64,000 bases of DNA from Sarcophilus harrisii (lineage: Eukaryota; Chordata; Mammalia; Dasyuromorphia; Dasyuridae), in the NCBI RefSeq assembly GCF_902635505.1, contig NC_045426.1:332062374-332126373 (forward strand). The letters are read 5' to 3'. Position 1 is the stretch's first letter. The number at the start of each line of letters is the position of its first letter. Position numbers and translations under genes: made by a program. The notes under the pieces were generated by a model, which was not told where the DNA came from, did not search any database, and saw only the letters and a list, made by a program, of their open reading frames with translations. This document shows positions 32,810 to 44,114 of this stretch, in pieces.

Positions 32810-35280
32810 AGGGAAGAATTTGTTATCCTCATTTTACAAGAAAGCAATTGAAGCTAAGAAAGGTAGTGATCTTCCAAAAACTCACATGATCATGGAATTT
32901 ATCATAAAAGGTAAAGTAAAACATTTCAGTTAAATATCATTGGAAAATTTTGGCATAAACAAAATCATTGTAGCTTGTCTAAGAAAAGGAAGTTTTAGCT
33001 GAGAAAAATCACTTTTACATCAAATAGTTCTGTTAGACTCCTAAGAGACCCTGAGATAAATAAAATGAATACAACCTGTATATCTGAAGGTCACATACTT
33101 AGTGACAGACAACAAATTGTCATTTAATTCACCCCAAAGCATTTCCCATTATAAAATGCTAATTAAAGAATTAGAATTCCTGGGGGGAAATCAAGTTTAC
33201 AAAAATAGGAATAAGGTGAGTCAATATTGCTAGGGTAAGGGTATTCCTGAGTGCAGTTGCCATTAAGATTCTAAAGCTATGGATCTGAGATATCCATATA
33301 CTGGCAAATATTGAAGATAGACTATCTTTACAACCTTCCCCAGAGATATGTCTTCTATTACTAATTAGACCTCACAAATAGTTGAGGTACATAATATTCT
33401 ATGAAAATGGATGTGAAAAGGGACTTCTACCTTGGGCACATGTTCTCCAAATGAGAAGATGATTCATATGGTTATAATTCTCTAAGCTAACACCATGTTT
33501 ATAGTTGCATTACTCTTAATTTATCTTTTTATATATACACATCATCACTCTTGCATTATATCAGTGGAAATAATAGCTTCTCAACCTTTCTTTTGAAAGA
33601 GAAGCCAAGTAAATTGGCACAGTAATACCCTGCCCAAGTACAATAATTTGAGACAAAATTTGAGTCAGGAAAGAAAATGAGAAAGGCAGAATTATCATAT
33701 GTATCTAAAACAAAGATGTCATCATTATCAGAGCTATTTCTTTCTATATTGTTTTTGAATACAGCATACTGCAATTCATCCATTAATGCCATGTACTGGC
33801 AGCTCACAGGCTGCCACTAATTACTTGGATATAATGATGTCTGATCAAGAATCTCAGATCATAAAATAATAAGAGAAAAAAAGAGTAAGACTTTTTTTTC
33901 CTTTCCAAAACGTTCTGCTTTCTAGTTGTAAGATGAAAAAATATAGACTGAAAAAACTTTTATTTTTCATTTTCCACTCCCAAGGTATTTTGCTCATTGG
34001 GGAAAATTTCAGAAACAAAAAGCTCACCTCATCATCATCCACTTGCATTTATTCAACATCTACTACATTTGAAAAGTTTTATTGGATGTTTTGCATATAA
34101 AGTATCCTTAAGGAACCTACAATCTAATTAAGGGATGGAGTGTATATATAAAAAGATAAATTAATAACAAAAGTTAGCAAATGATAGGTGTGTGATGAAT
34201 GGAACAAATAATAAAAAGGTAAAGAAGGGCAAAGAAAATAGAGGCTATATAAGGTGCAGAAGACTTTGACTTTGGATAGGTGACTTAAAAGTGCATCTTT
34301 CAGGAAAGGAGTAGTAGGAGTAGGAGCAGTAATAGTAGTCATAGTGGTTGTCATAATTATAGTCATAGTAGTAGCTATCATTAGTTATTCCATAATGCTA
34401 TGCTAGTTCTTTATATAGTAGCAATAACAGAAAATATGCCAATTAAAATGAACAATTATGAGTCATTTACATAATGAGTGAACATTTACAAAATGCATTC
34501 TTCCTAATGGGAAAACATTTCCTACTCTGGCACACAAATGTTTGACAGATAGTCATAGATTTAGGACAAGAAGGGGAAAACCACACAAGCATTATCAAAA
34601 TAACTATTGCACATACTGAAAGCAAGAATGAATGGATATATACAAGTAAATAACAAAGAAGTAACATCTGAGGCAGTGAAGTTTCAATATGTTCCCTTTC
34701 TGTGTCTACCTCTATGATAACCTAATCTATAGAAGTCATTATCTGTGCTGCCCTAATACTATTGATATGAATCTCATCATTTGTCTTATTGAAACAGAGA
34801 ACAAAAACACCAGGATCAAGGAGTGAAGAGTCAACACTTTAGTAATTCTCCATCTTTATTATGTTAGGATTTTCTCCTTTTCTGCCCTGTAGAAAAAAAA
34901 GGAATCTGCTGTTTCTATATCATTTCCTTTCCTACCAGACCTAAAGAATGTAAATTATGGAAAACACTTTCTAGAATGGTCCAAGTATTAGTCAAAACTT
35001 TCAAAGATGAGCCACCACTCTTTGCTTATTCTGTATTTCCTTGAAATCCACTTTGTGTTTGTACTTGTTTCAGAATTGTAGAATCCCAGTGCCTACAGAA
35101 ATAAACCCCTATTTTATCTATTTACTATTTATTTATACCTTTTGTTAAGAAGCACCACACACCAGTACAATTTCTTTAACAATTTTATGACTGTATTTCA
35201 ATTTAATCTGTTTCCTTTGTAATCATATTTTTATTATATGTATTTTAAAACAATACTTTGAAGAATTTAAAGGTTTCACC
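32810..35280. other. Intergenic, no gene seen
   Basis: AT-rich. 34040-34140 resembles an old repeat (TTGCATTTATTCAACATCTA, GGAACCTACAATCTAATTA). 34315-34380 is an imperfect AGT-rich run, the source of the MTTT-repeat frame on the minus strand. 35170-35260 resembles the AATTTAATCTGTTTCCTTTG interspersed repeat. The remainder is unassigned. Confidence 0.4.
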
Positions 35281-35291
35281 AGGTGTTGAAG

Positions 35292-35376
35292 GTCAGCTCT
35301 GAGAAGTCAGAGGATTCAGGACAAGCTACAGGGAAAACCTGGGCTGGACTGAATCCTCTAACTCCTCAGAGCTGGC
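35292..35376. repeat. Imperfect inverted repeat (hairpin 1)
   Basis: The 27-base arm at 35292-35318 (GTCAGCTCTGAGAAGTCAGA...) is the reverse complement of 35350-35376 with 3 mismatches; the loop is about 31 bases. It could be a small MITE-like DNA element. A second hairpin follows 123 bases later. Confidence 0.85.
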
Positions 35377-35498
35377 CCTCAAGAACCAGGCTACTAAAGA
35401 GATTCCTAACACACACACAAAAAAAAAGGAGTAGCAGAATGACTCTGGGAATGACGGTGAGAAGACCCAGGTCCTAATTTTGTTTTTGTTGTTGCATC

Positions 35499-35615
35499 GC
35501 TACTTGCTGAGTTTTTGATGCTTTGTCAGTTCATCCCTCTGGGAAAAAGTTTGGAAAAATGACATCTGAAGAATGAGCTGACAAACCATTAAAAAAAAAA
35601 CTCAGCAAGATAGTG
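35499..35615. repeat. Imperfect inverted repeat (hairpin 2)
   Basis: Left arm 35499-35534 (TACTTGCTGAGTTTTT, TTTGTCAGTTCAT) pairs with right arm 35572-35615 (ATGAGCTGACAAACCATT, AAAAACTCAGCAAGATAG), with small gaps. Looks like a short non-autonomous DNA transposon remnant; family not recognised. Confidence 0.8.
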
Positions 35616-35639
35616 CTTCCTAGTCCTGATCAGAAAGAA

Positions 35640-36010
35640 ATTAACTGCTCTGCCTTCTGATAAAAGTACACATGTAATAAATGAATTTCTATGTATACAA
35701 GGTCTTTTCAATCATAGATTTTTATATGATATATCTTTAGGACTATCCAGAAAAACATTACTTTTCAACAAGATTGTCTTTTCTGGAATTGCAGCAATAT
35801 CCTGAAGAAGTTTCTAAGATATTTTTAAAACAAAAAAATCAAGTCACGTCAATTTTATATCAATGGAGCCCAGAAGCAGGAACAACCCCTTGCCTCCCAT
35901 TTAAAGGGAAAACTGCTATCCTGTCTACATGCAAATAGATTGCTCAATAATAAGCAAGCCTCTGGCTTTTGGAGTTGAATTGGGCTAAACTTTCAGTTTT
36001 AACATTGTAA
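35640..36010 (+). promoter_or_regulatory. Block B: sequence shared between pseudogene and gene 4 upstream regions
   Basis: Aligns in order with 47935-48298: TGATAAAAGTACACATG with GAGATAAATATACAAAT, GAAGAAGTTTCTAA with GAAGAACTTTCTAA, AGCAAGCCTCTGGCTTTTGG with AGCAAGTCTCTGGTTCATTG, and CTTTCAGTTTTAAC with CTTCAATTTTAAG. It lies 7.4-7.8 kb before the OR pseudogene. Its counterpart lies about 6 kb before gene 4. The simplest reading is shared flank from the ancestral duplication; any regulatory role is conjecture. Confidence 0.5.
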
Positions 36011-36189
36011 TTTATTGTTTACAGAAAGCCTGGGGAAACCTGTAATTATTTGGTTAGGAATATTAGGTGCTAATGAGCCACAAATACCCACAGAATCACC
36101 TAACAGAGTTTCAATTTGAAAATGGATCCTCTGATTCCAAGATCTTTCTTCTCTTTAATCCTTGATTACTCATATCTTTGAATTATAAT

Positions 36190-36430
36190 AACTGGAATTA
36201 ATATTAGCTTTAAGGTTTATAAAGCACTTTATAAATATTTCTTTTATATTATCTTCACATCAACCATGGAAGATAAGTGCTATTATACCCATTTTTACGT
36301 TGACTAAACTGAGACTTAAGGACATTGTAAGTATAACTAATGCAAGGTCATACAGCTAGTAGATAACTGAAAACAAATCTAAACTCAGGTATTCATGTAA
36401 ATGGGCCTAGTACTGCACCCACAGTACCTC
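36190..36430 (-). mobile_element. MIR, minus strand
   Basis: + strand reads AAAGCACTTTATAAATATTT, ATAAGTGCTATTATACCCAT, AAGGTCATACAGCTAGTAG and AATCTAAACTCAGGTATTC, the reverse complement order of MIR. Confidence 0.8.
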
Positions 36431-36889
36431 TTGAATAATGGAAGAAAAAGAAGATAATCTATATCTTATTTGCAGAAAAGCAAGGGCAAAGCTGTGATTA
36501 TTATTAGGAATGTTAGGTGATTATGTGGAGTAGTTGTGGCTCATTAGTAAAGATGAATGTACATTTAGTAAATGAGAAATGTTCATATCATTTATACTTC
36601 ATTGATAGAAGCAAAGAGATTTGTTTTTAAAAACCTGTGCCCATTTGAAAATTTCTACAATGATTAATAATAACGAAGCTGGATAGGACATAAAGCATGT
36701 CTGTGTTGCCTCTCCCCACAACCACCAATCTGAAAGTATGGAGCAAATATTAGAGAGTAAGATGATGCAAATGAAGAAAGAAAATGAAGAAAATTCAAAA
36801 ATTGACCAAGGAACCAAATGAAGACTTTTACCATGCAAATGTCTTCGAATCTGACACATTCAATATCTTCCAAATCAGATGGTTATAAA

Positions 36890-37108
36890 ATAACAATGCA
36901 TCTGGAGTCAGAAAACATGGGTTCAAATTCCCAGTTTTAGTAATTACTTACTAATTTTGCAACAATGAACAAGTCGCTTAAACTTTCAGGATTTTAATTT
37001 TCACATGCACAGTTTGAAATGATAATAAGAGGCCTACCTTCCTCTAATATCATCTCTTTATCTACTATGCCTTTCTATAATAATAATAATAATAATAATA
37101 ATAAAATC
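36890..37108 (+). mobile_element. MIR ending in an (AAT)n microsatellite
   Basis: ATCTGGAGTCAGAAAACATG, TTCAAATTCCCAG, GAACAAGTCGCTTAAACTTT, then (AAT)n at about 37076-37105. Confidence 0.75.
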
Positions 37109-37329
37109 CACAATTTAACATGGGAAAGTCAAATAAATTGTTACAGGATGGCGAGGAAAAATTCAGTGGTTAAATAGTTCAGAGAAGAACAATTAAGGCC
37201 TGAAACTAGGTACTCTGAAACTTTCACAAATAAAACAAGAATAATATATAACTTTATTATACTCTTTAAGGAATCACAGAAACCCTGCATGTGAACACAC
37301 ATCATTATCTTGGAATGAACAGCAAAAAA

Positions 37330-37503
37330 TGTGTGTGAATGTGCGTATGTATGTATACATGTATATCTATATTTATATATATCTATATATATACACATAC
37401 ACATAGATATACACACGTATGTATGTATAGAGAGACAGACAGACAGATAGATAGATAGATAGATAGAGGGATAGATAGATAGATAGATGATAGATAGATA
37501 TAC
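37330..37503. repeat. Composite microsatellite: TATG/TATA, then GACA and GATA tracts
   Basis: GTATGTATGTATAC-type repeats at 37344-37425, (GACA)n at 37432-37446 and (GATA)n at 37446-37500, with one GAGG interruption. Frames with ISIYLSIYL-type peptides on the minus strand come from this repeat. Confidence 0.95.
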
Positions 37504-37868
37504 AACAAAAAGTATTGTCATTATCAAGTCTCAAAGTCTTGATTAAGATTCTTGCATAAGATTTTGAGTCCTTATAATGAATGTCAATCCCCAACAGAAT
37601 AAACAGAATAACTATGGACCCATATTTCAGAAAAATATAGTGATACAAATGTTAGTTTCTTCCAAGAGATATGAGAGTAGATGAGAATGGAGTCAGTAAG
37701 TATTGTCTTACAGTCTCATTCCTATCACAGAATTCAAAGAACACAATGTAGTCAGCAATGTCGTGATCAGTAGAGGGCAGCCAGAGAGACACAGAGATCT
37801 TGTGTGATTCTGAGTACCTTATGGATGTCTAAGTGTGTAAGACTAGCCTGAAAGTAGGCAATTGGGAA

Positions 37869-38506
37869 TGGCACTGATATTTTTTTAATTATAGCTTTTT
37901 ATTGACAGAACATATGCATGGGTAATTTTTACAACATTGTTCCTTGCACTCACTTCTGTTCTAGCTTTTCCCTTCCCTCCCTCCACCCCCTCCCCTAGAT
38001 GGCAGGCAGTCTCATACATGTTAAACATGTTAAAGTATATCTTAGATACAATATATGTGTGCAGATCTGCACAGTTCTCTTGTTGCACAAGAAAAATGGA
38101 TTCAGAAGGTAAAATAACCTGGGAAGAAAAACAAAAATGCAAACAGTTCACAGTCATTTCCCAGTGTTCCTTCTCTGAGTGTAGCTGCTTCTGTCCATCT
38201 TTGATCAATTGGAACTGAGTTAGATCTTCTCTTTGTCGAAGAAATCCACTTCCATCAGAATACATCCTTGTACAGTATTGTTGTTGAAGTATATAATGAT
38301 ATCCTGGTCCTGCTCATTTCACTCAGCATCATTTCATATAAGTCTCTCAAGGTCTTTCTGTATTCATCCTGCTGGTCATTTCTTACGGAACAATAGTATT
38401 CTATAACATTCATATACCACAACTTATTCAGCCATTCTCCAATTAATGGGCATCCAGTCATTTTCCAATTTCTAGCCACTACAAAGAGGGCTGGCACTGA
38501 TATTTT
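37869..38506 (-). mobile_element. 5'-truncated LINE-1 3' end, minus strand, with 15-base target-site duplication
   Basis: Flanked by TGGCACTGATATTTT at 37869-37883 and 38492-38506, exactly matching. On the minus strand the tail ends AATAAAAAGCTATAATT and the 3' UTR has the G-rich stretch. The minus frame 38255-38554 holds ALFVVARNWKMTGCPLIGEW and YYCSVRNDQQDEYRKT, the L1 ORF2p C terminus. The frame 37885-38265 is 3' UTR and not a gene. The perfect duplication suggests a fairly recent insertion. Confidence 0.95.
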
Positions 38507-38599
38507 AACCACAATCTCTGATGGATCAAGAATTCTGCCTATTCCATAATTCATTTCCCCTATTGATCTCTTGGAAACATCAAGCAGTGAGTTTATTGA

Positions 38600-38930
38600 A
38601 TGTTAATATTAGAAAGGACCTTAAAGCATATCTTTTTCATTCACCTCATTTTTACAGATGAAGAAATAGACCAAAAAGATCAGATAATTTTTCCCCTGAG
38701 GCAATCAGAGTTAAGTGACTTGCCCAAGGTCACACAGCTAGAAAGTGTTAAGTGAGGACAAATTTGAACTCAGGTCCTCCTGACTTCAGGGCTGGTGCTC
38801 TATCCATTGTGCCACCTAGTTACTCCAAAGGTCAGATAATTTGCTGAAAATCAAATAGTGAATAAATAGCAGAGTCTAGATTTGAACTCACACCTCCTAG
38901 TTCCCAGATTCATTGTTCTTTTCAGTAATC
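38600..38930 (-). mobile_element. MIR-like element, minus strand, split by a SINE
   Basis: The left part (CACCTCATTTTTACAGATGA) and right part (AATAAATAGCAGAGTCTAGA, TTTGAACTCACACCTCC) are one MIR-like sequence interrupted at about 38690-38827. Confidence 0.75.
38675..38842 (-). mobile_element. tRNA-derived SINE inserted in a MIR, with target-site duplication
   Basis: The body at 38692-38826 reads on the + strand CCCTGAGGCAATCAGAGTTA, CTCAGGTCCTCCTGACTTC and GCTCTATCCATTGTGCCACC, a full SINE in reverse. AAGATCAGATAATTT before and AAGGTCAGATAATTT after form a 15-base target-site duplication with one difference. Confidence 0.93.
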
Positions 38931-39279
38931 ATGTTAGGCTTTGACTTATTAAGTAATATGAACAATATCCCAGGTTAAAAAAAAGAAATTATGATTGTAA
39001 AGGAAAGCATGCTAAGTCCTCAGGGAAAGTAATTCTCTTCCTTCTCGAATAGATTGTCAATTTTTCTGACTTCATTGGCAATAGGAAAATGATAAAATTA
39101 ACATACAAGAAAACAAGACAAAGAGAAATTCACTGACTGAATTTTCTGGAATTTCTATTATAGTCTGATTTAGCTCTCTAAATACACAGAAAATAATATA
39201 AAATCAACTTCAACAAACATTTATTAAGTGTAGATGAGGTGATACTTAAATCTCATGGAACTTATAGGGGTATTGTTTT

Positions 39280-40130
39280 AGGTGAATTCAAGAGTACTGA
39301 GAGGAGAAATAAATCACCTTAGATTGGAGAAGACTTTCCATAAGACTTGTGGTCTCTGTAGAGAAAGGTACATTGTCCAAGAAAGTTTGTCTCATATGAC
39401 TGTTAATGATGTGGACTTTGAGCTTACTCTCTTCCCTTGTCAGGAAGAAGCCCATCTGGCTATTATGGGTGTAACCAAGTCCCAAGAGTGATTGCAAGGA
39501 TGGAACTCTTTATCATGCTTCATTGTCTATCCCTTTGTGCATCTTTAAACAACCTTTGAGATATTGATTATCATATCTTTAGACAGGTCTGGGACCTGGT
39601 CTGCTAGGTGCATTCCATCTGTCTCCTCTTTGATCCCTCCCTCTGAGCTACCAAATTCTCCCCTGAGAAGGCCTCAAGGTTGTATTTCTCCTCTAAAAGA
39701 TATGACCACGATGATCCTTGCTAAAATCCTTCTAAGACTAAGCCCACTATGAGGTGTTTTCTCTCTTTCTCCCATAGTGCCATCCCTTTAATGGTGTCTT
39801 TCTCTTTACTTATTTAACTCTGGTTAGTCTGCTAAATTTTTCTATAGTTTTAACCTGCCAATCAATGGTATTCTCATACATCATGGCATATTCCTTTAAT
39901 ATATTCTTCCAAACTCCTTTCTTTGGTAATCCTATTGCTCTCCCATATTTGCCATTCTGTATCTTCCCCTAAATAAATCTACCTTTTGGTCACTGTGAAA
40001 CTGTCAAATATGTATTTCAAACTAGGAATTGCTACCCTGACCTCATCATTAAGACCTTGTTAGAACCACATAGGTAACTTTTCCCATCTTTGGAAGTAAC
40101 ATAAAATGTCCTAGTTATGACATAACACAA
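39280..40130. other. Unassigned; possibly old LTR-related sequence
   Basis: The pyrimidine-rich middle (39590-39800) and an AATAAA at 39973-39978 (CTAAATAAATCTACC) give an LTR-like look, but no ends or target-site duplication are clear. Frames 39282-39491 and 39564-39752 show no known motif. Kept as a weak possibility only. Confidence 0.25.
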
Positions 40131-40425
40131 ATTACTAGACACCTTGCCACTGCTTATCCTTCATTTTTTAAGATCATGATATCAGGGAGATAATGCCATG
40201 ACATGCAAGTGATGTTGGTTGAGGTCAAATGATGTAGATGTAGATACCAGATGATAGTAGGCACTAAAGTTGGAGTTCAATCATGTGAAAAATTCACAAT
40301 GACCATTCTCTTTGGCAAAAAGGAGATTTATTTAAAGGAATAGGTTACAGAAAAAAATGAAGGGATACAATAGACACCAGGAATGGTAAATATGAAATAG
40401 AATGGGAGAGCATATGAAAGAAAAA
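40130..40425. other. Intergenic, nothing recognised
   Basis: AT-rich sequence before the next L1; no feature recognised. Confidence 0.35.
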
Positions 40426-40427
40426 TT

Positions 40428-41190
40428 CTTATGTCCAAAGGCTATCAAACTGTACATACTCTTTGATTCAACAGTGTTTCTACTAGGCTTGTATACCAAA
40501 GAAATCTTAAAGGGGGAAAAGGGATCCATATGTGCAAAAATGTTTGTGGCAGCCCTTTGTGTAGTGGCCAGAAACTAGAAAGTAAGTGGATTCCCATTAG
40601 TTAAAGAATGGCTGAATAAATTAGGGTATATGAATGTTATGGAATATCATTGTTCTATAGGAAACAAACAGCAGGATGATTTCAGAGAGGCTTAGAGAGA
40701 CTTACATGAACTGGTGCTAAATGAAGTAAGCAGAACCAGGAGATCATTTTACACAGCAACAGCAAGATTATACAATGATCAATTCTGATGGACTTGGCTC
40801 CTTTCATTAATGAGATGATTCAGGGACAATTCTAATAGATTTGTAATGGAGAAAACCATCTGCATCCAAAAAGAGAACTATTGTAACTGAATGAGGATTA
40901 CAACATAATATTTTCACCTTTTTGCTGTTATTTGCTTGCTTTTTGCTTTTTTCTCATTTTTTTCCTTTTTGATTGGTTTTTCTCGTGCAGCATGATAAAT
41001 ATAGAAATATGTACAGAAGAATTGTACGTATTTAATATATATTAAATTATTTGCTCTCTAGGGGAGGGAATTAGGAAAAAGGAAGGGATAAAAATTTGAA
41101 ACAAGGTTTTGCAAGGGTGATGTTGAAAACTATCTTTGCATATATATTTGCATATATTTTGAAAAAGCAATATTTAAAAAAGAGAGAGAG
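40428..41190 (+). mobile_element. 5'-truncated LINE-1 3' end
   Basis: Begins in late ORF2 (GTCCAAAGGCTATCAAACTG, CTACTAGGCTTGTATACC, GTGGCAGCCCTTTGTGTAGT). It passes GCAGAACCAGGAGATCA and the 3' UTR (CTCTAGGGGAGGGAA, GAAACAAGGTTTTGCAAGGG) and ends in an A-rich tail with an AG microsatellite. Same broad subfamily as 32213-32808. Confidence 0.9.
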
Positions 41191-41489
41191 AGACCTTGAG
41201 AGTGTTCTTATACCACTTTTTCTGACCACCTTATAAGCACTAGCCTTATGTGAGTTCTCCATAAAATAATCTTTTTGGCAAGCATATATTTGGCATTTGA
41301 ACAATGTGACTATCTCAACTGAGTTGTACTCTCTGTAATAGATTTAAAATGCTTAGAATGTACTTCAAGAAAGGATCTCAGTATCTGGTATCTTATCCTG
41401 CCAGATGACTCAGTATCTTTATAAGACAATTCAAATGGAATCAATTCAGTTTCCTGCTATGGCACTGGTATACTGTCTAGTTTTCACAG

Positions 41490-42015
41490 GCATATAACAA
41501 TGAGATCAACATAAAGGTTCTGTAGATCTTCAGTTTGTAGTATCTTTTCTCTCCCACATTTTCCTTCAGAGTCTCCCAAACACTGAGCCAGCTTTGTCAA
41601 TGCATGTGTCAATCTCATTATCAATATGAACATCCCTGGAAATTATACTGCCAAGGTAAGTGAACTTATCCACAGCATTCAAAATTTCACCATTTGCTAT
41701 AACTGATGGTTCCACATATGGATGGTGTGGTGTAGCTGATGAAGTACCTGTGTTTTCTTGGTGATAATTGTTAAGCCAAAATTAGCCCAAGCAGTAGAAA
41801 ATTGATCCATATTTTGGTGCACCTCAGCTTCAAAGGCTGCACTGAGTCATCTGAAAACAAAAATCATGCATCAATATTCCCTCCACTTTAGTTTTGGCTT
41901 GTAGCCTTTTCAAGTTGAAGAATTTACCATCAGTGCAGTAACTCACTTTGATTTCATATTTGTCCTCAATAAAGGTATTTGAAATATCATGAAATATCAT
42001 GCTAAACAGCATGAG
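41490..42015 (-). mobile_element. Non-LTR retrotransposon reverse-transcriptase C-terminal fragment (RTE-like), minus strand
   Basis: The minus strand translates to GLTIITKKTQVLHQ and, further on, NAVDKFTYLG. These match reverse-transcriptase motifs of the FGLTINTKKTEV...FTYLGS type found in RTE and related clades. This is not L1 or L2. The frame is broken in several places. The exact family cannot be named from memory. Confidence 0.7.
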
Positions 42016-42019
42016 AGCA

Positions 42020-42330
42020 AATGCAGAGCCTTAAAACAAGGGTGTTTCATTCAAATCTTGGCGTATTGGGGTATAGTATTCTTCTGTTGTCGAAAGTTCA
42101 AGCCTTAGGCTTAGTCACATAGGTTGGACTTCCCACCATAAATGTGAGGGGCCAACAATGAGAAATTTGCTTCTAGGAATTTAGAGGCTCTGTAAAGAGA
42201 AAAACCTGCAAAAAAATTTAATATAACATAATTAATCTTATATTATAATTATATTATATAATTTTACATTAGAATAATATTATATATAATATAATATAAT
42301 TAGGTCTACTTGAAAAAATTCTGAAGGCAG

Positions 42331-42367
<37 letters not shown>

Positions 42368-43390
42368 AATATATATATCAATGCCCCTAGTTAAGGACAC
42401 CAATACATTTCTCTAGGGTCCCACCAAATTACTTTTCAAGGAAACATAGGTCACTAGGACCAAACAGTAGGATATGAGACTATGTGTAATAAGTGTGTAC
42501 TTTCAAAGAATTCACATCTTCTTTCCTTGGATGAGGGTGGGGATTTTTAGCCAAGTAAAAGTAGTGTAACAAGATTTATACTGAAATGAAAGTTATAGAT
42601 TATCATTTCTGTTCTTAACTTATACATGAAAACATGAGATGATAGGATGTTTGCTAGAGAAGAGATGGTATTCTTGGTAGGAACCTATTAAGGGGTCCTT
42701 AGGACCCAGGGAATAGGAAGTAGAAAGACAAGTCTGATTTCAAGTCAATGAAATATGAAAATTCTTTCAGATGCTATATGTATATCAGGGGAGGGAAAAA
42801 CTGATTTTTCAGGGAAACAGACACACCTTGGAAACACAAGCAAATATCACAGACACTAGGAACTAGGTTGTTCTGAGAGATCAAGATATTAAAGAATTAA
42901 ATTAGAACAAAGAAATCAAAAGTGATTGCTAATGGGAAGACAAATACTGTTTTCTCTCTATCATCTTTTATACTTTCTATTATGGGAAATATACAAAGTC
43001 TCATGGGTGTGTGCTTCAAGTCAAAGGAAGAGAAACACAACATAACTTGTCTTGGTCCTAATTAAAGTAAAGGAAGGCATCTATACAAACCAAAATTATT
43101 TTCAATGTTCTGCTAAATAGAGAGCAACCTGAGAATATAGAATGCAAACTACAAGATCTTGTCTGACTTTTAATGACCAAATGTATTTCTAAATGTGTAA
43201 AAATTGTTGTCTGAGGATAGGCAATGGGAAAGGTCATTGGTCTTTTAACACTCCCTTGTGTGATCTGAAATTATAAAGTATAACTAAACAAGAAACCTTA
43301 TTTAGAAAAGTGTGAGTGAAATTTTTAATCATGGTGGTATATATGATAGTAGTTTTATATTCTATGTTCTAATCTGACATCTTGCAAATA
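42020..43390. other. Intergenic before the OR pseudogene
   Basis: 42220-42305 is ATATTA-rich and 42340-42380 is (TA)n. Otherwise unassigned, with no gene seen. Confidence 0.4.
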
Positions 43391-43405
43391 AAAGAAGCAG
43401 AATAA

Positions 43406-44113
43406 ATGAAAAGGCAAAAACAGAATATGGTAATTATATTCTTTCTTCATGGTTTTGCTATCTATCCAAATTTTCATTTTTTAAATGTTTCTCATCATAT
43501 ATATTATAATCCATATAAGCAACAGTTTCCTCATTAAAATCAGCATCCTAGATTCCCAGCTCTACACTCCCTTGTACTTCTTCCTCAGTAATCTTTCCTT
43601 CCTGGGCATCTGTTATTTATATGCTTCTGTTCCTTTGCCACTTGTGAAATTTCTTTCAGGGGGAAAAATCCATTACTTTTTCAGGATGTGGAATATAGAT
43701 GTTCTTTTCTCTTATTTTGGATTTACTCTTCACTGTAAGTTAACCAGCATATGTCCTTGAGATAATACATCATCATGAACAAGAGGCTTTGTAGGTTGAT
43801 GGCAGCAAGCTCTTAAATAGCAGGTGGGATAAACTCACTGGTTGTTTAAACCAATTGCTATGGGGATGCTCTTTTGTGAGCACAATATCATTGATTATTT
43901 CACTTGTGAGATCCTTGCAATGTTAAAACTGGAATATACAGATATCTCTCTGTCAGTGTGAAATATAGTTTTATTAGTTATTCCAATATTGTTAATTTTT
44001 AAAATCTTTTTATCCTTTTTACCATTCTAAGAATAAATTGAGTGAAGAAAAAAATGGGACTGTCCTTTTCATGTACATGAAATTATGATAAGCATTCTGT
44101 CTCCTCACCATGA
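43406..44113 (+). pseudogene. Olfactory receptor pseudogene, family 13-like, same subfamily as genes 3 and 4
   Basis: Aligns along its length with genes 3 and 4. The ATG survives (frame MKRQKQNMVIIFFLHGFAIYPNFHF), then the frame is lost in TM1. A second frame (43485-43760) keeps [34 protein letters not shown] deletion removes the DRYVAIC region, joining TTGGATTTACTCTTCACTG to sequence just before CATCATGAACAAG. Loop 2 remains recognisable (ATTGATTATTTCACTTGTGAG), with stops. Further deletions remove the [10 protein letters not shown] part of TM6 and all of TM7. The tail ends ACCATGA at about 44113. The acceptor-like CAG before the ATG in genes 3 and 4 is CAA here. Clearly non-functional as a receptor. 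Confidence 0.93.
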
Positions 44114-44114
44114 A

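Noticed and set aside
37430-37503. Regular GACA/GATA repeats as a CRISPR-like array
   Set aside because: Simple tetranucleotide microsatellite without spacers, in a vertebrate genome.
37885-38554. Minus-strand frames of 126 and 99 residues
   Set aside because: They lie in an L1 insertion bounded by a target-site duplication; one is ORF2p C terminus, the other 3' UTR.
39280-40130. Solitary LTR call
   Set aside because: LTR-like composition and an AATAAA only; no ends, target-site duplication or related copy in the window, so listed just as unassigned.
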